From contig CACKZV010000005.1 in NCBI GenBank assembly GCA_902604795.1, positions 16,876-80,875 of the forward strand: 64,000 bases of DNA, given 5' to 3'. A program made the translations under genes and the position numbers. Positions 25,721-34,420 of the stretch are shown piece by piece. Within the stretch, counting starts at the first letter, position 1, and every line of letters begins with the position of its first letter. The notes below the pieces were generated by a model. That model was not told the origin of the DNA, did not search any database, and saw nothing but the letters and a program-made list of their open reading frames with translations. This stretch comes from an uncultured Pelagibacteraceae bacterium. GTDB taxonomy: Bacteria > Pseudomonadota > Alphaproteobacteria > Pelagibacterales > Pelagibacteraceae.

Positions 25721-26701
25721 CTAAGTTATGTTTGCATTTAATATATTATGAATATGTAAAAATCCGATTGTCTTATCTTTTTTTTTGTTTTGATGAACAC
25801 ATAGACTAGTAATTTTATTAGTGTTCATAATAGAAAGCGCTTGTGCTGCAAGCATATTTTTATCTACACTTATTGGTCTTTTTTTAATAACTTCCTTAAT
25901 TTTTAAATTTTGAAAATTATATTTTAAATTTGAAAGTCTTTTAATATCGCCGTCTGTAAGAAAACCTTTTGTGATACCCCTTTTATCCTTTATAACTAAT
26001 GCTCCTAAACCCTTTCTCTCAATATTTTTTAGCGCAGTTTTCATACTAATATTTTCATTTACAAATGGTATGTTTCTGCCACTATGCATTAAATCCTCAA
26101 CAGTTTTTAATTTGATAGATAATGAACCACTTGGATGATATTTCTTAAAATCTAACTTGCCAAATTTTTTATATCTCATGCATGCTATTGCTATTGCATC
26201 ACCCAATGCAATTTGAATGGTTGTGGATGAAGTTGGGACAAAGCTTCCAGGGCCTGCTTCTTTGACTAAAGGCAATAAAAATTTTACATTTGCATTTTTA
26301 TACAAAAGAGAGTCTTTCTTCGATGTAATACCTATGAGTTTTATATTTTTATTTCTAGAGGCATACTGAATTATATTTTTTAACTCATCACTTTCACCAC
26401 TCAAACTTATCAATATTAAAACATCATTTGATGTTATTTGTCCCATATCTCCATGACTTGCGTTTGATGCGTCTAAAAAGAAAGAGGGGGTTCCTGTTGA
26501 GGAAAAAGTTGCAGACCATTTCTTTCCAATTATTCCACTTTTACCAACACCCGAAACTATTATCTTACCATTTTTACAACTTAAAATAGTTTTAGTTATT
26601 AACTCAAAGGACTTTCCGATGCTAGTTTGAAGTTTTCTAAGCGCGTCTGTTTCAATTTTAATTACTTCTTTTGCAATTTTTATTAAATTTTTACTTCTCA
26701 T
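25721..26701 (-). CDS. kdsD: Arabinose-5-phosphate isomerase (KdsD/KpsF family)
   Basis: 326 residues. SIS domain at 30-180 (IIVSGVGKSGIIGKKWSATFSSTGTPSFFLDASNASHGDMG; LISLSGESDELKNII) followed by two CBS domains (VEDLMHSGRNIPFV...GLGALVIKDKRGITKGFLTDGDIKR; ISVDKNMLAAQALSIMN). It converts ribulose 5-phosphate to arabinose 5-phosphate, the entry to KDO synthesis. Directly upstream of lptC, linking KDO and LPS export; kdsB lies 6 kb away. Confidence 0.93.
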   Translation of the reverse strand: MRSKNLIKIAKEVIKIETDALRKLQTSIGKSFELITKTILSCKNGKIIVSGVGKSGIIGKKWSATFSSTGTPSFFLDASNASHGDMGQITSNDVLILISLSGESDELKNIIQYASRNKNIKLIGITSKKDSLLYKNANVKFLLPLVKEAGPGSFVPTSSTTIQIALGDAIAIACMRYKKFGKLDFKKYHPSGSLSIKLKTVEDLMHSGRNIPFVNENISMKTALKNIERKGLGALVIKDKRGITKGFLTDGDIKRLSNLKYNFQNLKIKEVIKKRPISVDKNMLAAQALSIMNTNKITSLCVHQNKKKDKTIGFLHIHNILNANIT

Positions 26702-27313
26702 TCAGTGAGACCATATATCTTCTTTGAATGAGGCAAAATCTAATTCGACTCTTGTGTTAATAAATTTTATAGTGCTTTCGTAAAGGTCAATTCTTTTTTC
26801 CCTTTCTAATATATTTTTTAAAGCTTGATAAATTTTATGCAAATAAACCACATCTTGCGCACAATATTTCAGTTGTTTTTCAGATAATTCACCACCAAAA
26901 TCAGATGATTGTAATTGTTTATTTACATCAATTCCAATAAACTCTTTGACTAAATCTTTAAGTCCATGTTTATCAGTATAGCTTCTCGCAATTTTACTCA
27001 TGATTTTTGTACAATTAACATTTTTAATATCTACTCCTAAATATTTTTTTATGAATAAAAGATCAGCTCTTGCAAAGTGAAATAATTTATTAATTTTTTC
27101 GTCACTTAAAATATTTTTAAGATTAGGAGCGTCATAATTATCTTTATTAAGTTGAATTATATGAGCATCATTTTTACCTGAAGATATTTGAAGTAAGCAT
27201 AGTCTATCTCTTTCAATATTTAGCCCTGTAAATTCACAATCTACTGCTATCTTGTCACTGAACTTTATTTCATCTGGTAAATCTTGTTTATGTAATTTAA
27301 TATCTAAATTCAT
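26702..27313 (-). CDS. rnd: Ribonuclease D-like 3'-5' exonuclease
   Basis: 203 residues: only the DEDDy exonuclease domain, without the HRDC domains of E. coli RNase D. Motifs: IAVDCEFTGLNIERDRLCLLQIS (motif I), KLFHFARADLLFIKKYL (motif II) and LKYCAQDVVYLHKIYQAL (motif III, Tyr). Likely trims tRNA or other RNA 3' ends. Ends one base from kdsD and is first in the minus-strand run, 18 nt from a divergent gene. Confidence 0.87.
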   Translation of the reverse strand: MNLDIKLHKQDLPDEIKFSDKIAVDCEFTGLNIERDRLCLLQISSGKNDAHIIQLNKDNYDAPNLKNILSDEKINKLFHFARADLLFIKKYLGVDIKNVNCTKIMSKIARSYTDKHGLKDLVKEFIGIDVNKQLQSSDFGGELSEKQLKYCAQDVVYLHKIYQALKNILEREKRIDLYESTIKFINTRVELDFASFKEDIWSH

Positions 27314-27331
27314 TATTAAATATATATATAT

Positions 27332-28291
27332 ATGAAAAATCAGGATTCAATTTTAATATTTGGTTCATCTGGTCAAATAGGAAAATCTTTAATAAGAAAA
27401 TTTACAAAAAATAACTATAGAGTAATTGCTGTAACTAGAAGTATACACCGTAAAGGCTATCAAATCAAAACACAATCAAATTATGGATATTTAGAGTTAG
27501 AAGAAATTAATTCTTTTAATGAAGAAGCCATCTCAAGATTAATGAAAAAATCTTCAATTTGTATTAATCTTATAGGAATTTTGTTTGAAAAAAAACAAAA
27601 TCAATTTGAATACATACATTCTTATTTGCCATCTTTATTATCAAGATTAGCCTCAAAATATTCGCTTAAACAATTCATTCATTTATCTGCACTAGGTATA
27701 GAGTCTGCTGTAGATAGTAATTATGCTATAAGTAAACTGGATGGAGAAGAAAAAATACGTAAAAATTTTTCTAAATCTATTATTTTAAAACCTTCTATCG
27801 TATATTCAGTGGATGATAATTTTACAACAAATTTTATGCGTCTTTTAAATATATTTCCAATAATGCCACTTTATTATGGAGGCAAAACTAAATTCACTCC
27901 TATCCATGTATCTGATATGACAAATATAATTTTTGGTATTGTTCAAAAAAAAATTACTGGAGAAACAATTGAATGTATAGGTCCTGAAGTTTTTACATTT
28001 AAAGAAATAATATTAAAAATTTTAAAATCAATCAATAAAAAAAGACTGTTATTTCCTTTACCTTTACCTTTAGCAAAACTTAATGCTAGATTATTTCAAT
28101 TAATGCCAAAACCATTATTGACTATGGATCAACTAAAACTACTTAAATACGACAATGTTATTTCTAAAAGTTATAAAACCAATTTTGATATAAAAATTAA
28201 TGCAAATAAAAAATTTGAAAACGAAATAAATCAGTATAGTTTTAATTGGACTAGCGGAGGACAATTTTCAAAAAAAAGAATGATAAAGTAA
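27332..28291 (+). CDS. NAD(P)-binding NDUFA9-like epimerase/dehydratase family protein
   Basis: 319 residues of the atypical extended SDR family. Dinucleotide motif ILIFGSSGQIGKSLI at 8-22; CINLIGILFEKKQNQFEYIH, FIHLSALGIE, SNYAISKLDGEE and FTPIHVSDM match NDUFA9 (complex I accessory) and similar alphaproteobacterial proteins. It likely binds NADP(H); catalytic activity is unknown. Divergent from rnd, followed by a SHOCT gene after 4 nt. Confidence 0.83.
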   Translation: MKNQDSILIFGSSGQIGKSLIRKFTKNNYRVIAVTRSIHRKGYQIKTQSNYGYLELEEINSFNEEAISRLMKKSSICINLIGILFEKKQNQFEYIHSYLPSLLSRLASKYSLKQFIHLSALGIESAVDSNYAISKLDGEEKIRKNFSKSIILKPSIVYSVDDNFTTNFMRLLNIFPIMPLYYGGKTKFTPIHVSDMTNIIFGIVQKKITGETIECIGPEVFTFKEIILKILKSINKKRLLFPLPLPLAKLNARLFQLMPKPLLTMDQLKLLKYDNVISKSYKTNFDIKINANKKFENEINQYSFNWTSGGQFSKKRMIK

Positions 28292-28295
28292 AATT

Positions 28296-28550
28296 ATGTT
28301 AAGTAATATTATTTATATAATTGTATTTTTAATTTTAGTATTTGTCTTATCAATTGCTGTAAAAGCAATTACAAGAGGCGTTGAGGCAAAACAGGTAATT
28401 AAAGACGAAAAAGAGGCAACTACTTCTACAGATAATCAAACACAGAATTTAGAAATAATAAAACAGATTAAAGAGCTAAAGGAATTATACGATAATGGAG
28501 TAATTAATGAAAATGAATTTGAAAAAGCTAAGGATAAAATTCTAAAATAA
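28296..28550 (+). CDS. Membrane-anchored SHOCT-domain protein
   Basis: 84 residues: an N-terminal transmembrane helix (about 4-25), a short Thr/Gln linker, and a C-terminal SHOCT motif (IKQIKELKELYDNGVINENEFEKAKDKILK). SHOCT is a short oligomerisation domain of unknown specific role. Probably in an operon with the NDUFA9-like gene; converges on gcrA with a 1-nt gap. Confidence 0.8.
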   Translation: MLSNIIYIIVFLILVFVLSIAVKAITRGVEAKQVIKDEKEATTSTDNQTQNLEIIKQIKELKELYDNGVINENEFEKAKDKILK

Positions 28551-28551
28551 C

Positions 28552-29043
28552 CTAAGCAGATTTTACTTTCTTTTCTATAAACTTTGGTATTTCTTCCTCT
28601 TTATCTTCTGTGTCATCTCTTTTTCCCTTTGGTTGAAAAACAATCATAAGGTGCAAAGGGCAGTAAGAAAATTTCTCTACAGTTTTTCTTCCACAAAATG
28701 ATGATTCTTTATCATCTGGATGACCTTCCATGTACTTGCAAGTGTTTTCAGTTAAATCTTCTAATTGAAGATTTTTTGCTTCTTCAAAGTTTTTATCTAA
28801 AAGTAATGATCTAAATCTATGTTTTCTACTACCCTTTTTTAAATTAATATTTGATTTTGCAGGCAAGCTGTTATTTGAAACCGATGATCGAGTTTTAATT
28901 TTTGCAGATAGATTTAATCTATGAGCTTTTCCAATTACCGCGTTCCTGCTTACCCCACCAATTATTACTGCTATTTGGCTAGCTGTTTGTCCTTTGCCCC
29001 AAAGATCTTTGAGTTTATTGACTTTTTCATCTGTCCAGCTCAT
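28552..29043 (-). CDS. gcrA: GcrA-family cell-cycle regulator
   Basis: 163 residues. The N-terminal HTH SWTDEKVNKLKDLWGKGQTASQIAVIIGGVSRNAVIGKAHRLNL is the GcrA signature, and the C-terminus has the cysteine/His-bearing CKYMEGHPDDKESSFCGRKTVEKFSYCPLH segment. GcrA binds sigma-70 and activates promoters, in Caulobacter those with m6A GAnTC sites. The family is restricted to alphaproteobacteria. Transcribed from the 126-nt region shared with the ABC-2 permease. Confidence 0.93.
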   Translation of the reverse strand: MSWTDEKVNKLKDLWGKGQTASQIAVIIGGVSRNAVIGKAHRLNLSAKIKTRSSVSNNSLPAKSNINLKKGSRKHRFRSLLLDKNFEEAKNLQLEDLTENTCKYMEGHPDDKESSFCGRKTVEKFSYCPLHLMIVFQPKGKRDDTEDKEEEIPKFIEKKVKSA

Positions 29044-29169
29044 ATAACTATATTTAGTATATTAAAAATTTTTTACAACATTATCTTGAAATCATAATTA
29101 CTTAAGCTTAACAAGCATTTTCTTCTGTTTTTTAACAATTTCCTTAAAAAATGTTTATTAATAATACTT

Positions 29170-29982
29170 ATGGTTGAATTACAGAAAAAATATCAAATTG
29201 GCAGAAGAAGATTTGGAATAGTTAATTGGGTTGGTACTTATTCTTTATTTAAAAAAGAGGTCTTAAGATTTCTAACTGTTTCGGGACAAACTTTACTTGG
29301 CCCAATACTTACTAGTATATTGTTTTTAACCGTTATTACATTAGCCATAGGAGATCAAAGAGCTGATGTAATGGGTGTCCCATACATAAAATTTTTAGCA
29401 AGCGGCCTAATAATGATGCAGGTAATCCAACAAAGTTTTGCTCATTCTAGCTCTTCTTTAATGATGGGAAAAATGATGGGAACAATTACTGATGTAGTCC
29501 ATAGTCCTTTATCTGCATCAGAAGTAGTTTTTGCAATTACACTCGCTTCTACAGCAAGGGGTTTGCTAATTGCATCAGCTTCAACATTAATATTTACTTT
29601 TTTTATAGATTTATCAATACAAAATTATTTTTTGTGGTTTCTTTATTTATTTTTGGGTGGATTAGTAATGGGATCTCTTGGAATAATAATTGGTTTATAT
29701 GCAGATAAATTTGATCAAATGAGCACTGTAACAAATTTTATAATAGTACCCATGAGTTTTTTGAGTGGCACTTTTTATAGTATTGATAAATTACCTAATA
29801 TTTTAAAAATTCTTAGTAATTATAATCCTTTTTTTCATATGATAGATGGATTTAGATATTCATTTATTGGTGAATTAGATGGATCTATATCATTTGGTAT
29901 AGCTTTACTGATTTTTTTAAGTTTATTAATTATTTATTTAGCATACTTTTTGGTACACAAAGGTTATAAAATAAAATCATAG
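29170..29982 (+). CDS. ABC-2 type transporter permease
   Basis: 270 residues with about six transmembrane helices (roughly 40-61, 70-92, 115-145, 150-175, 182-205, 240-263). The family pattern GLIMMQVIQQSFAHSSSSLMMGKM, IVHSPLSASEVV-type loop (TDVVHSPLSASEVVFA) and FLSGTFYSIDKLPNILKILSNYNPFFHMIDGFRYSF matches the ABC-2 permeases used for polysaccharide, lipid or drug export. No ATPase gene is adjacent, so substrate is unknown. argD begins 7 nt downstream. Confidence 0.87.
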   Translation: MVELQKKYQIGRRRFGIVNWVGTYSLFKKEVLRFLTVSGQTLLGPILTSILFLTVITLAIGDQRADVMGVPYIKFLASGLIMMQVIQQSFAHSSSSLMMGKMMGTITDVVHSPLSASEVVFAITLASTARGLLIASASTLIFTFFIDLSIQNYFLWFLYLFLGGLVMGSLGIIIGLYADKFDQMSTVTNFIIVPMSFLSGTFYSIDKLPNILKILSNYNPFFHMIDGFRYSFIGELDGSISFGIALLIFLSLLIIYLAYFLVHKGYKIKS

Positions 29983-29989
29983 TATAAAA

Positions 29990-31162
29990 ATGAGTTCCTT
30001 AGCTAAAAATTATAAAAGAAGAAATATATCTTTCATAAAGGGTAAAGGATCTTTTTTGTATACAAAGAAGGGAGAAAAGTTTTTGGATTTTGTACAAGGA
30101 ATTGCTGTTAATTCATTAGGTCATTCTAATCCAAATTTAGTAAAAGCAATAAACAAACAATCAAAAAAGCTTTGGCATGTTTCTAATTCTTTTATCATTC
30201 CAGAAGGAGAAGAATTGGCAAAGAAATTAACAAAAAAAACTTTTGCTGATGCCGTCATTTTTCAAAATAGTGGGGCAGAAGCTACAGAGGCTGCTATAAA
30301 AGTTGCTAGAAGATATTTTTATTCAATAGGTCAACCAAGAAAAAATAGAATTTTATGCATAAAAAACTCTTTTCATGGAAGAACTATTGCAGCAATAAAC
30401 GCAAGTGGCTCAAAAAAAATGATAGAGGGTTTTGGCCCAAAAGTAGGAGGATTTGACCATTTTAAATTTGGAAATCATAATGAGCTTCAAAAAAAAATTA
30501 CAAGCAAAACTGCAGCTATAATGATAGAACCAATTATGGGCGAGGGTGGTATCAAAGTAATACCTACCTGGTGTCTCAAAAAACTTAGACAAATTTGTAA
30601 TAAAAAAAAGATTCTTCTTATTTTGGATGAAGTTCAGTGTGGCATTGGGAGATCAGGTAAGTTTTTTTCATATGAGTATGCAAACATAAAGCCAGATATA
30701 GTTCCAATTGCAAAAGGAATTGGAGGTGGGTTCCCGATAGGTGCAGTTTTAATGATAAAAAAAGTTTCTAAGGCTATGGTTCCAGGTACACATGGATCTA
30801 CTTTTGGCGGGAATCCTTTAGCAATGTCTGTTGGGAACGCTGTAATGGATGAAATTTTTAAAAAAGGCTTTCTTTCAAAAGTTAAAAGTAATTCAAAATA
30901 TTTTATTTCAGAATTAAATAAAATTAAAAATAAATTTCCAAACATTATTAAAGAAATAAGAGGAATAGGATTAATTTTAGGAATTCAGTTACATCATGAT
31001 CAGACTAAATTTATACAAAGTTTAATGAAAAACAAATTACTAACAATTAGAGCAGCTGAAAATGTTATAAGAATTTTGCCTCCATTAAATGTTAATAAAA
31101 ATGAAATAAATATAGCTTTAAAAATTATCAATAAAGTTTGCGAGGGATATAAAAAACAATGA
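29990..31162 (+). CDS. argD: Acetylornithine aminotransferase
   Basis: 390 residues, class III aminotransferase. GKGSFLYTKKGEKFLDFVQGIAVNSLGH, FQNSGAEATEAAIKVARRY, SFHGRTIAAINASGS, LILDEVQCGIGRSGKFFSYEY, and the PLP lysine in PIAKGIGGGFPIGA are diagnostic. Converts N-acetylglutamate semialdehyde to N-acetylornithine. Overlaps argF by 4 nt (ATGA), the usual alphaproteobacterial argD-argF pair. Confidence 0.95.
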   Translation: MSSLAKNYKRRNISFIKGKGSFLYTKKGEKFLDFVQGIAVNSLGHSNPNLVKAINKQSKKLWHVSNSFIIPEGEELAKKLTKKTFADAVIFQNSGAEATEAAIKVARRYFYSIGQPRKNRILCIKNSFHGRTIAAINASGSKKMIEGFGPKVGGFDHFKFGNHNELQKKITSKTAAIMIEPIMGEGGIKVIPTWCLKKLRQICNKKKILLILDEVQCGIGRSGKFFSYEYANIKPDIVPIAKGIGGGFPIGAVLMIKKVSKAMVPGTHGSTFGGNPLAMSVGNAVMDEIFKKGFLSKVKSNSKYFISELNKIKNKFPNIIKEIRGIGLILGIQLHHDQTKFIQSLMKNKLLTIRAAENVIRILPPLNVNKNEINIALKIINKVCEGYKKQ

Positions 31163-32091
31163 AAAACTTTCTTCATATTAGAGATATTCCCCTTAAAGAT
31201 TTAAAAAAAATTATTTCTGATGCAAAAAAAAGAAAATCAAAAAGAAAAAAATTAAATACCCTTGATCCAGACAAAGACTCACCTTTAAAGGGTAAAATTC
31301 TTTTACAGATGTTTGAAAAATCTAGCCTTAGAACTAGATTAAGTTTTTATTTAGCTATTAAACAATTAGGTGGAGGATCTTTAACGTTAAGACCAGAGGA
31401 GTTACACTTAGGTATTGGTAGTGAAAGTATAGCAGATACATCTAAGATTTTATCAACTTATGGTAATGCTTTTATGTTGAGAACAGATTCGGATAAAAAA
31501 TTAAATCAATTCAAAAAATATTCAAGTATACCAATAATTAATGGATTAAGTCCATCCTCACATCCCACTCAGGTTTTGTCAGATATTTTTACTATTCAAG
31601 AAATTAAAAAGAAAAGTATTTCAAAATTAAAACTATGTTGGATAGGAGATGCTAACAACAACATGATGAATAGTTTAATAGAGGCTAGTATAAAATTTTC
31701 TATCTCTTTAAATATTGCATGCCCTAAAAGCTATGAGCCAAATAAAAAGCTTATTTCTTTGATAAAAAAACAAAAAGGAAATATAAAAATTTTCAATAAA
31801 AAAGAAATAGCCATTAAAAATTCTGATGTTGTAATGACAGACAAAATCATTTCTTTAAACGATAAAGTGAATAAGAAAAAGAAACTTAAATCATTTAAAG
31901 ATTTTAAAGTGGATACAAAAACTATGAATTTAGCCAAGAAAGATGCAATATTTCTTCATTGTCTACCGAGAGGAAGCGAAGTTACAGAAGAAGTATTTCT
32001 TGGGAAACAATCTAAAGTATGGCAACAAGCTCTAAATAGAGTTTATGTTCAAAAAAGTATTTTATTATATTGTTTTGGCAAACTAAGGTAG
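31159..32091 (+). CDS. argF: Ornithine carbamoyltransferase
   Basis: 310 residues. The carbamoyl-phosphate loop reads FEKSSLRTRLSFYLAI (S-L-R-T-R where STRTR is usual), LRPEELHLGIGSESIADTSKIL, NGLSPSSHPTQVLSDIFTI, WIGDANNNMMNSLIEA and HCLPRGSEVTEEVF. It makes citrulline from ornithine. Coupled to argD; its end overlaps the convergent cytochrome gene by 9 nt. Aspartate transcarbamoylase is excluded by the HCLPR and ornithine-loop pattern. Confidence 0.94.
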   Translation: MKNFLHIRDIPLKDLKKIISDAKKRKSKRKKLNTLDPDKDSPLKGKILLQMFEKSSLRTRLSFYLAIKQLGGGSLTLRPEELHLGIGSESIADTSKILSTYGNAFMLRTDSDKKLNQFKKYSSIPIINGLSPSSHPTQVLSDIFTIQEIKKKSISKLKLCWIGDANNNMMNSLIEASIKFSISLNIACPKSYEPNKKLISLIKKQKGNIKIFNKKEIAIKNSDVVMTDKIISLNDKVNKKKKLKSFKDFKVDTKTMNLAKKDAIFLHCLPRGSEVTEEVFLGKQSKVWQQALNRVYVQKSILLYCFGKLR

Positions 32092-32613
32092 TTGTAAAGG
32101 ACTATCAGCATTAGCATTCATATATAAAATTACTGAAGCTCTATCTTTCTCTTTTTTTAATCCCGCAAAAGCCATTTTGGTACCCTTTATATATGAAGCA
32201 GGTTTAATTAAAAAACTATTCATCTCTTGGAATGTCCAATCTTTTCCAAACGCTATCAAGGCTTTTGAATATTTATAATCTTCGAGAGCACCCATATTTC
32301 TGCCTAGTACATTATAAAGAGCTGGGCCAATATTGTTTCTACCGCCTTTTTTAATTGAATGACATGCGCTACATTTCTTAAATACTTTCTTTCCATGATC
32401 AACGCTTCCCATGGCTAATAGAGCAGAAATATCAACTGTTTCAACAGCTGTGGAAGCTTTCGTGCCATCTGTTTCAGCAAATTCAACTTTATAAGCTGAT
32501 TGACTCGGCTTCTCTACGTAATAGATAATGTCAGAAATTTTAGTTATTCCAAATATAACAACAAAAATAACAACTACCGCTGCTATAATTTTATTAATTT
32601 CAAATGAGTCCAT
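32083..32613 (-). CDS. Membrane-anchored class I cytochrome c (CycM/c552-like)
   Basis: 176 residues: N-terminal membrane anchor at 9-30, then a mono-haem domain with KKCSACHSIKKGGRNNIGPALYNVLGR (CxxCH) and the distal Met ligand in IKGTKMAFAGLKKEKDRASVILYM. Such proteins carry electrons from the bc1 complex to terminal oxidases in alphaproteobacteria. Divergent from kdsB across 96 nt. Confidence 0.92.
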   Translation of the reverse strand: MDSFEINKIIAAVVVIFVVIFGITKISDIIYYVEKPSQSAYKVEFAETDGTKASTAVETVDISALLAMGSVDHGKKVFKKCSACHSIKKGGRNNIGPALYNVLGRNMGALEDYKYSKALIAFGKDWTFQEMNSFLIKPASYIKGTKMAFAGLKKEKDRASVILYMNANADSPLQLP

Positions 32614-32679
32614 GATTTTTAATTATTAACCTCGTATAACATGTTAAACAAAAAAAAAACTAAATTTAAATTTAATTAT

Positions 32680-32696
32680 TGCGTCTGAAAGACGCA
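32680..32696. promoter_or_regulatory. 7-bp dyad inside the kdsB promoter spacer
   Basis: TGCGTCT-GAA-AGACGCA is a perfect inverted repeat. It lies between a TTTAAT-like -35 (32671-32676) and a CATAAT -10 (32695-32700) upstream of kdsB, predicting a start about 3 nt before the ATG. A dyad in this place could be an operator. With only a 3-nt loop it could also fold, but it would not be in the kdsB mRNA if that start is right. Confidence 0.4.
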
Positions 32697-32709
32697 TAAT
32701 ACTTAGTTT

Positions 32710-33447
32710 ATGAGCAATACAGTAATTTTAATTCCATCAAGATTAGCTGCAACAAGGTTACCAAATAAACCTTTATTAAAAATCAATAATATTTCAATTA
32801 TCAATCATGTTTACAAAATAGCGAAATCATCTCTTATTGGAGAAAGTTATGTTGCAACAGGTGATGAAGAAATATTTGATGAGGTGACTAAGCATGGTGG
32901 AAAATGTATTTTAACCAAAAAAGATCATAAAACTGGAACTGACAGGATTTTCGAGGCCTATCAAGAGTTAAAAGATGATAATATTGAATATGTAATAAAT
33001 CTTCAAGGAGATGAACCAATGCTTAATATTGAGGATGTAAATAATCTCCTCAAAAAAACAATTGAAAAAAAAACTAAGATTTCAACATTAGCCTGTCAAA
33101 TTGAAGACGAAAAATTTTTCTTAAACAAGAATGTTGTAAAAGTAACTACAAAAGAAGAACTTCATCAAAACAATTTATCAATAGCAACATCATTCACAAG
33201 AGAAATTAAAAATATTCAAAAAAATATTTATCACCATATTGGAATATATATTTATAATGTTTCATATTTAGAAAGGTTTGTTCAATTAGAACAAACTCAG
33301 AATGAAAAATCGGAAAATCTAGAACAATTAAGACTTTTGGATAACAATATTGAAATAGACGTAGGATTAGCAAAAACTAAACCAATTGGTGTAGATACAA
33401 CTGAAGATTATCTAGAAATAAAAAAAATTATGGAATATAAAAATTAA
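32710..33447 (+). CDS. kdsB: 3-deoxy-manno-octulosonate cytidylyltransferase
   Basis: 245 residues. IPSRLAATRLPNKPL (nucleotide loop), VATGDEEIFDEV, LTKKDHKTGTDRIFEA, YVINLQGDEPML (metal Asp), YHHIGIYIYNV and GVDTTEDYLEIKKIM match KdsB. Activates KDO as CMP-KDO for lipid A-core assembly. pheA follows after 3 nt. Confidence 0.96.
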   Translation: MSNTVILIPSRLAATRLPNKPLLKINNISIINHVYKIAKSSLIGESYVATGDEEIFDEVTKHGGKCILTKKDHKTGTDRIFEAYQELKDDNIEYVINLQGDEPMLNIEDVNNLLKKTIEKKTKISTLACQIEDEKFFLNKNVVKVTTKEELHQNNLSIATSFTREIKNIQKNIYHHIGIYIYNVSYLERFVQLEQTQNEKSENLEQLRLLDNNIEIDVGLAKTKPIGVDTTEDYLEIKKIMEYKN

Positions 33448-33450
33448 ATT

Positions 33451-34278
33451 ATGAAAATTGCTTACCAAGGTGTTGCAGGAAGTTACAGCGAGAGTTGTGC
33501 TAAAAAAATGTATCCAGAGAGTGAAACAATTCCCTGTAAAACATTTGATGAATGCTTTGAAAGGTCTAGTGAAGATAATTCAATAAAATCTTTAATTCCA
33601 GAGTCGAACAAAACAACTGGAAATATTGGTGTTGAGTATTTAATCTTTAAATACAGACTAAATATTTATGCAGAGCATTTTTTTCCAATTAATCATAATC
33701 TATTAGGATTGAAAGATTCAAAAATAGAAGACATAAAAGATGTTTACTCACACGCTCAAGCATTAAGCCAATCTTCAAGATTTATTAAGAAAAAAAAATT
33801 CATTGAAAATGTTAGAGCAGATACAGCTGGTTCAGCAAAATTTGTTTCAGAAACTAAAGATAAATCTAAAGGCGCTATAGCTTCTAGTCTAAGTGCAGAA
33901 ATATATGGTCTTAAAATTCTTCAAGAAAAAGTACAAGATGATAAAGATAACGTGACTAGATTTTTATTACTTGGTAAAGATATTTTTCAGCCAGATTTTT
34001 CTAATGATAATCATATAACGTCAATATTATTTAAGTTGAAAAGTAAACCTGCTGCTCTTTACTCTGCACTGTCAGGATTTGCGATAAATGGAGTTAATAT
34101 GAGCAAACTACAAAGTTTTCCCGAAAAGAACTCATTTTCCTCATATTTTTTTCTATGTGATATTGATGGACACATAGAATCTCCTAAAATCAAAAACTCA
34201 CTTGAGGAATTGGGTCTGCATTGTCAAGATATGCACGTTCTAGGTGTTTATAAATCTGATAAATTTAGACAAAAATAA
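33451..34278 (+). CDS. pheA: Prephenate dehydratase
   Basis: 275 residues, a stand-alone dehydratase (no chorismate mutase). KIAYQGVAGSYSESCAKKMYP at the N-terminus, LIPESNKTTGNIG, DTAGSAKFVSE, DNVTRFLLLGKD (catalytic Thr-Arg-Phe), followed by an ACT domain at about 190-270 with ALYSALSGFAINGVNMSKLQSFPEK for phenylalanine feedback. Makes phenylpyruvate. Adjacent to kdsB as in many alphaproteobacteria. Confidence 0.95.
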   Translation: MKIAYQGVAGSYSESCAKKMYPESETIPCKTFDECFERSSEDNSIKSLIPESNKTTGNIGVEYLIFKYRLNIYAEHFFPINHNLLGLKDSKIEDIKDVYSHAQALSQSSRFIKKKKFIENVRADTAGSAKFVSETKDKSKGAIASSLSAEIYGLKILQEKVQDDKDNVTRFLLLGKDIFQPDFSNDNHITSILFKLKSKPAALYSALSGFAINGVNMSKLQSFPEKNSFSSYFFLCDIDGHIESPKIKNSLEELGLHCQDMHVLGVYKSDKFRQK

Positions 34279-34291
34279 ATTTATAACTTTC

Positions 34292-34321
34292 TTGTAGAAT
34301 AGAAATTTTTATTGATATAAT
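34292..34321 (+). promoter_or_regulatory. Promoter of 4.5S RNA
   Basis: TTGTAG, 18-nt spacer, perfect TATAAT (34316-34321), predicting a start at about G34328, exactly where the 4.5S RNA 5' strand (GGAGGCCAG) begins. dnaX has no other visible promoter, so the transcript probably continues into it. Confidence 0.65.
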
Positions 34322-34327
34322 AAAGTT

Positions 34328-34416
34328 GGAGGCCAGTCAGGTGGTGTTACCACAAATCCCCTAGGATCGAAAGATAGCAAGGGTAGTGAGTATTTTCCAG
34401 GTTGGTTGGTCTCCTT
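34328..34416 (+). ncRNA. ffs: 4.5S signal recognition particle RNA (small bacterial SRP RNA)
   Basis: About 89 nt. The ends GGAGGCCAGTCA and TGGTTGGTCTCC pair (with wobbles) as a long helix. The apex holds the SRP domain IV pattern: AGGATC-GAAA-GATAGCA, i.e. the AGG...AGCA asymmetric/symmetric loops that bind Ffh, under a GAAA tetraloop. It scaffolds co-translational membrane targeting. It lies just upstream of dnaX, a known alphaproteobacterial location. Exact ends are inferred from pairing and the promoter. Confidence 0.9.
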
Positions 34417-34420
34417 AAAA

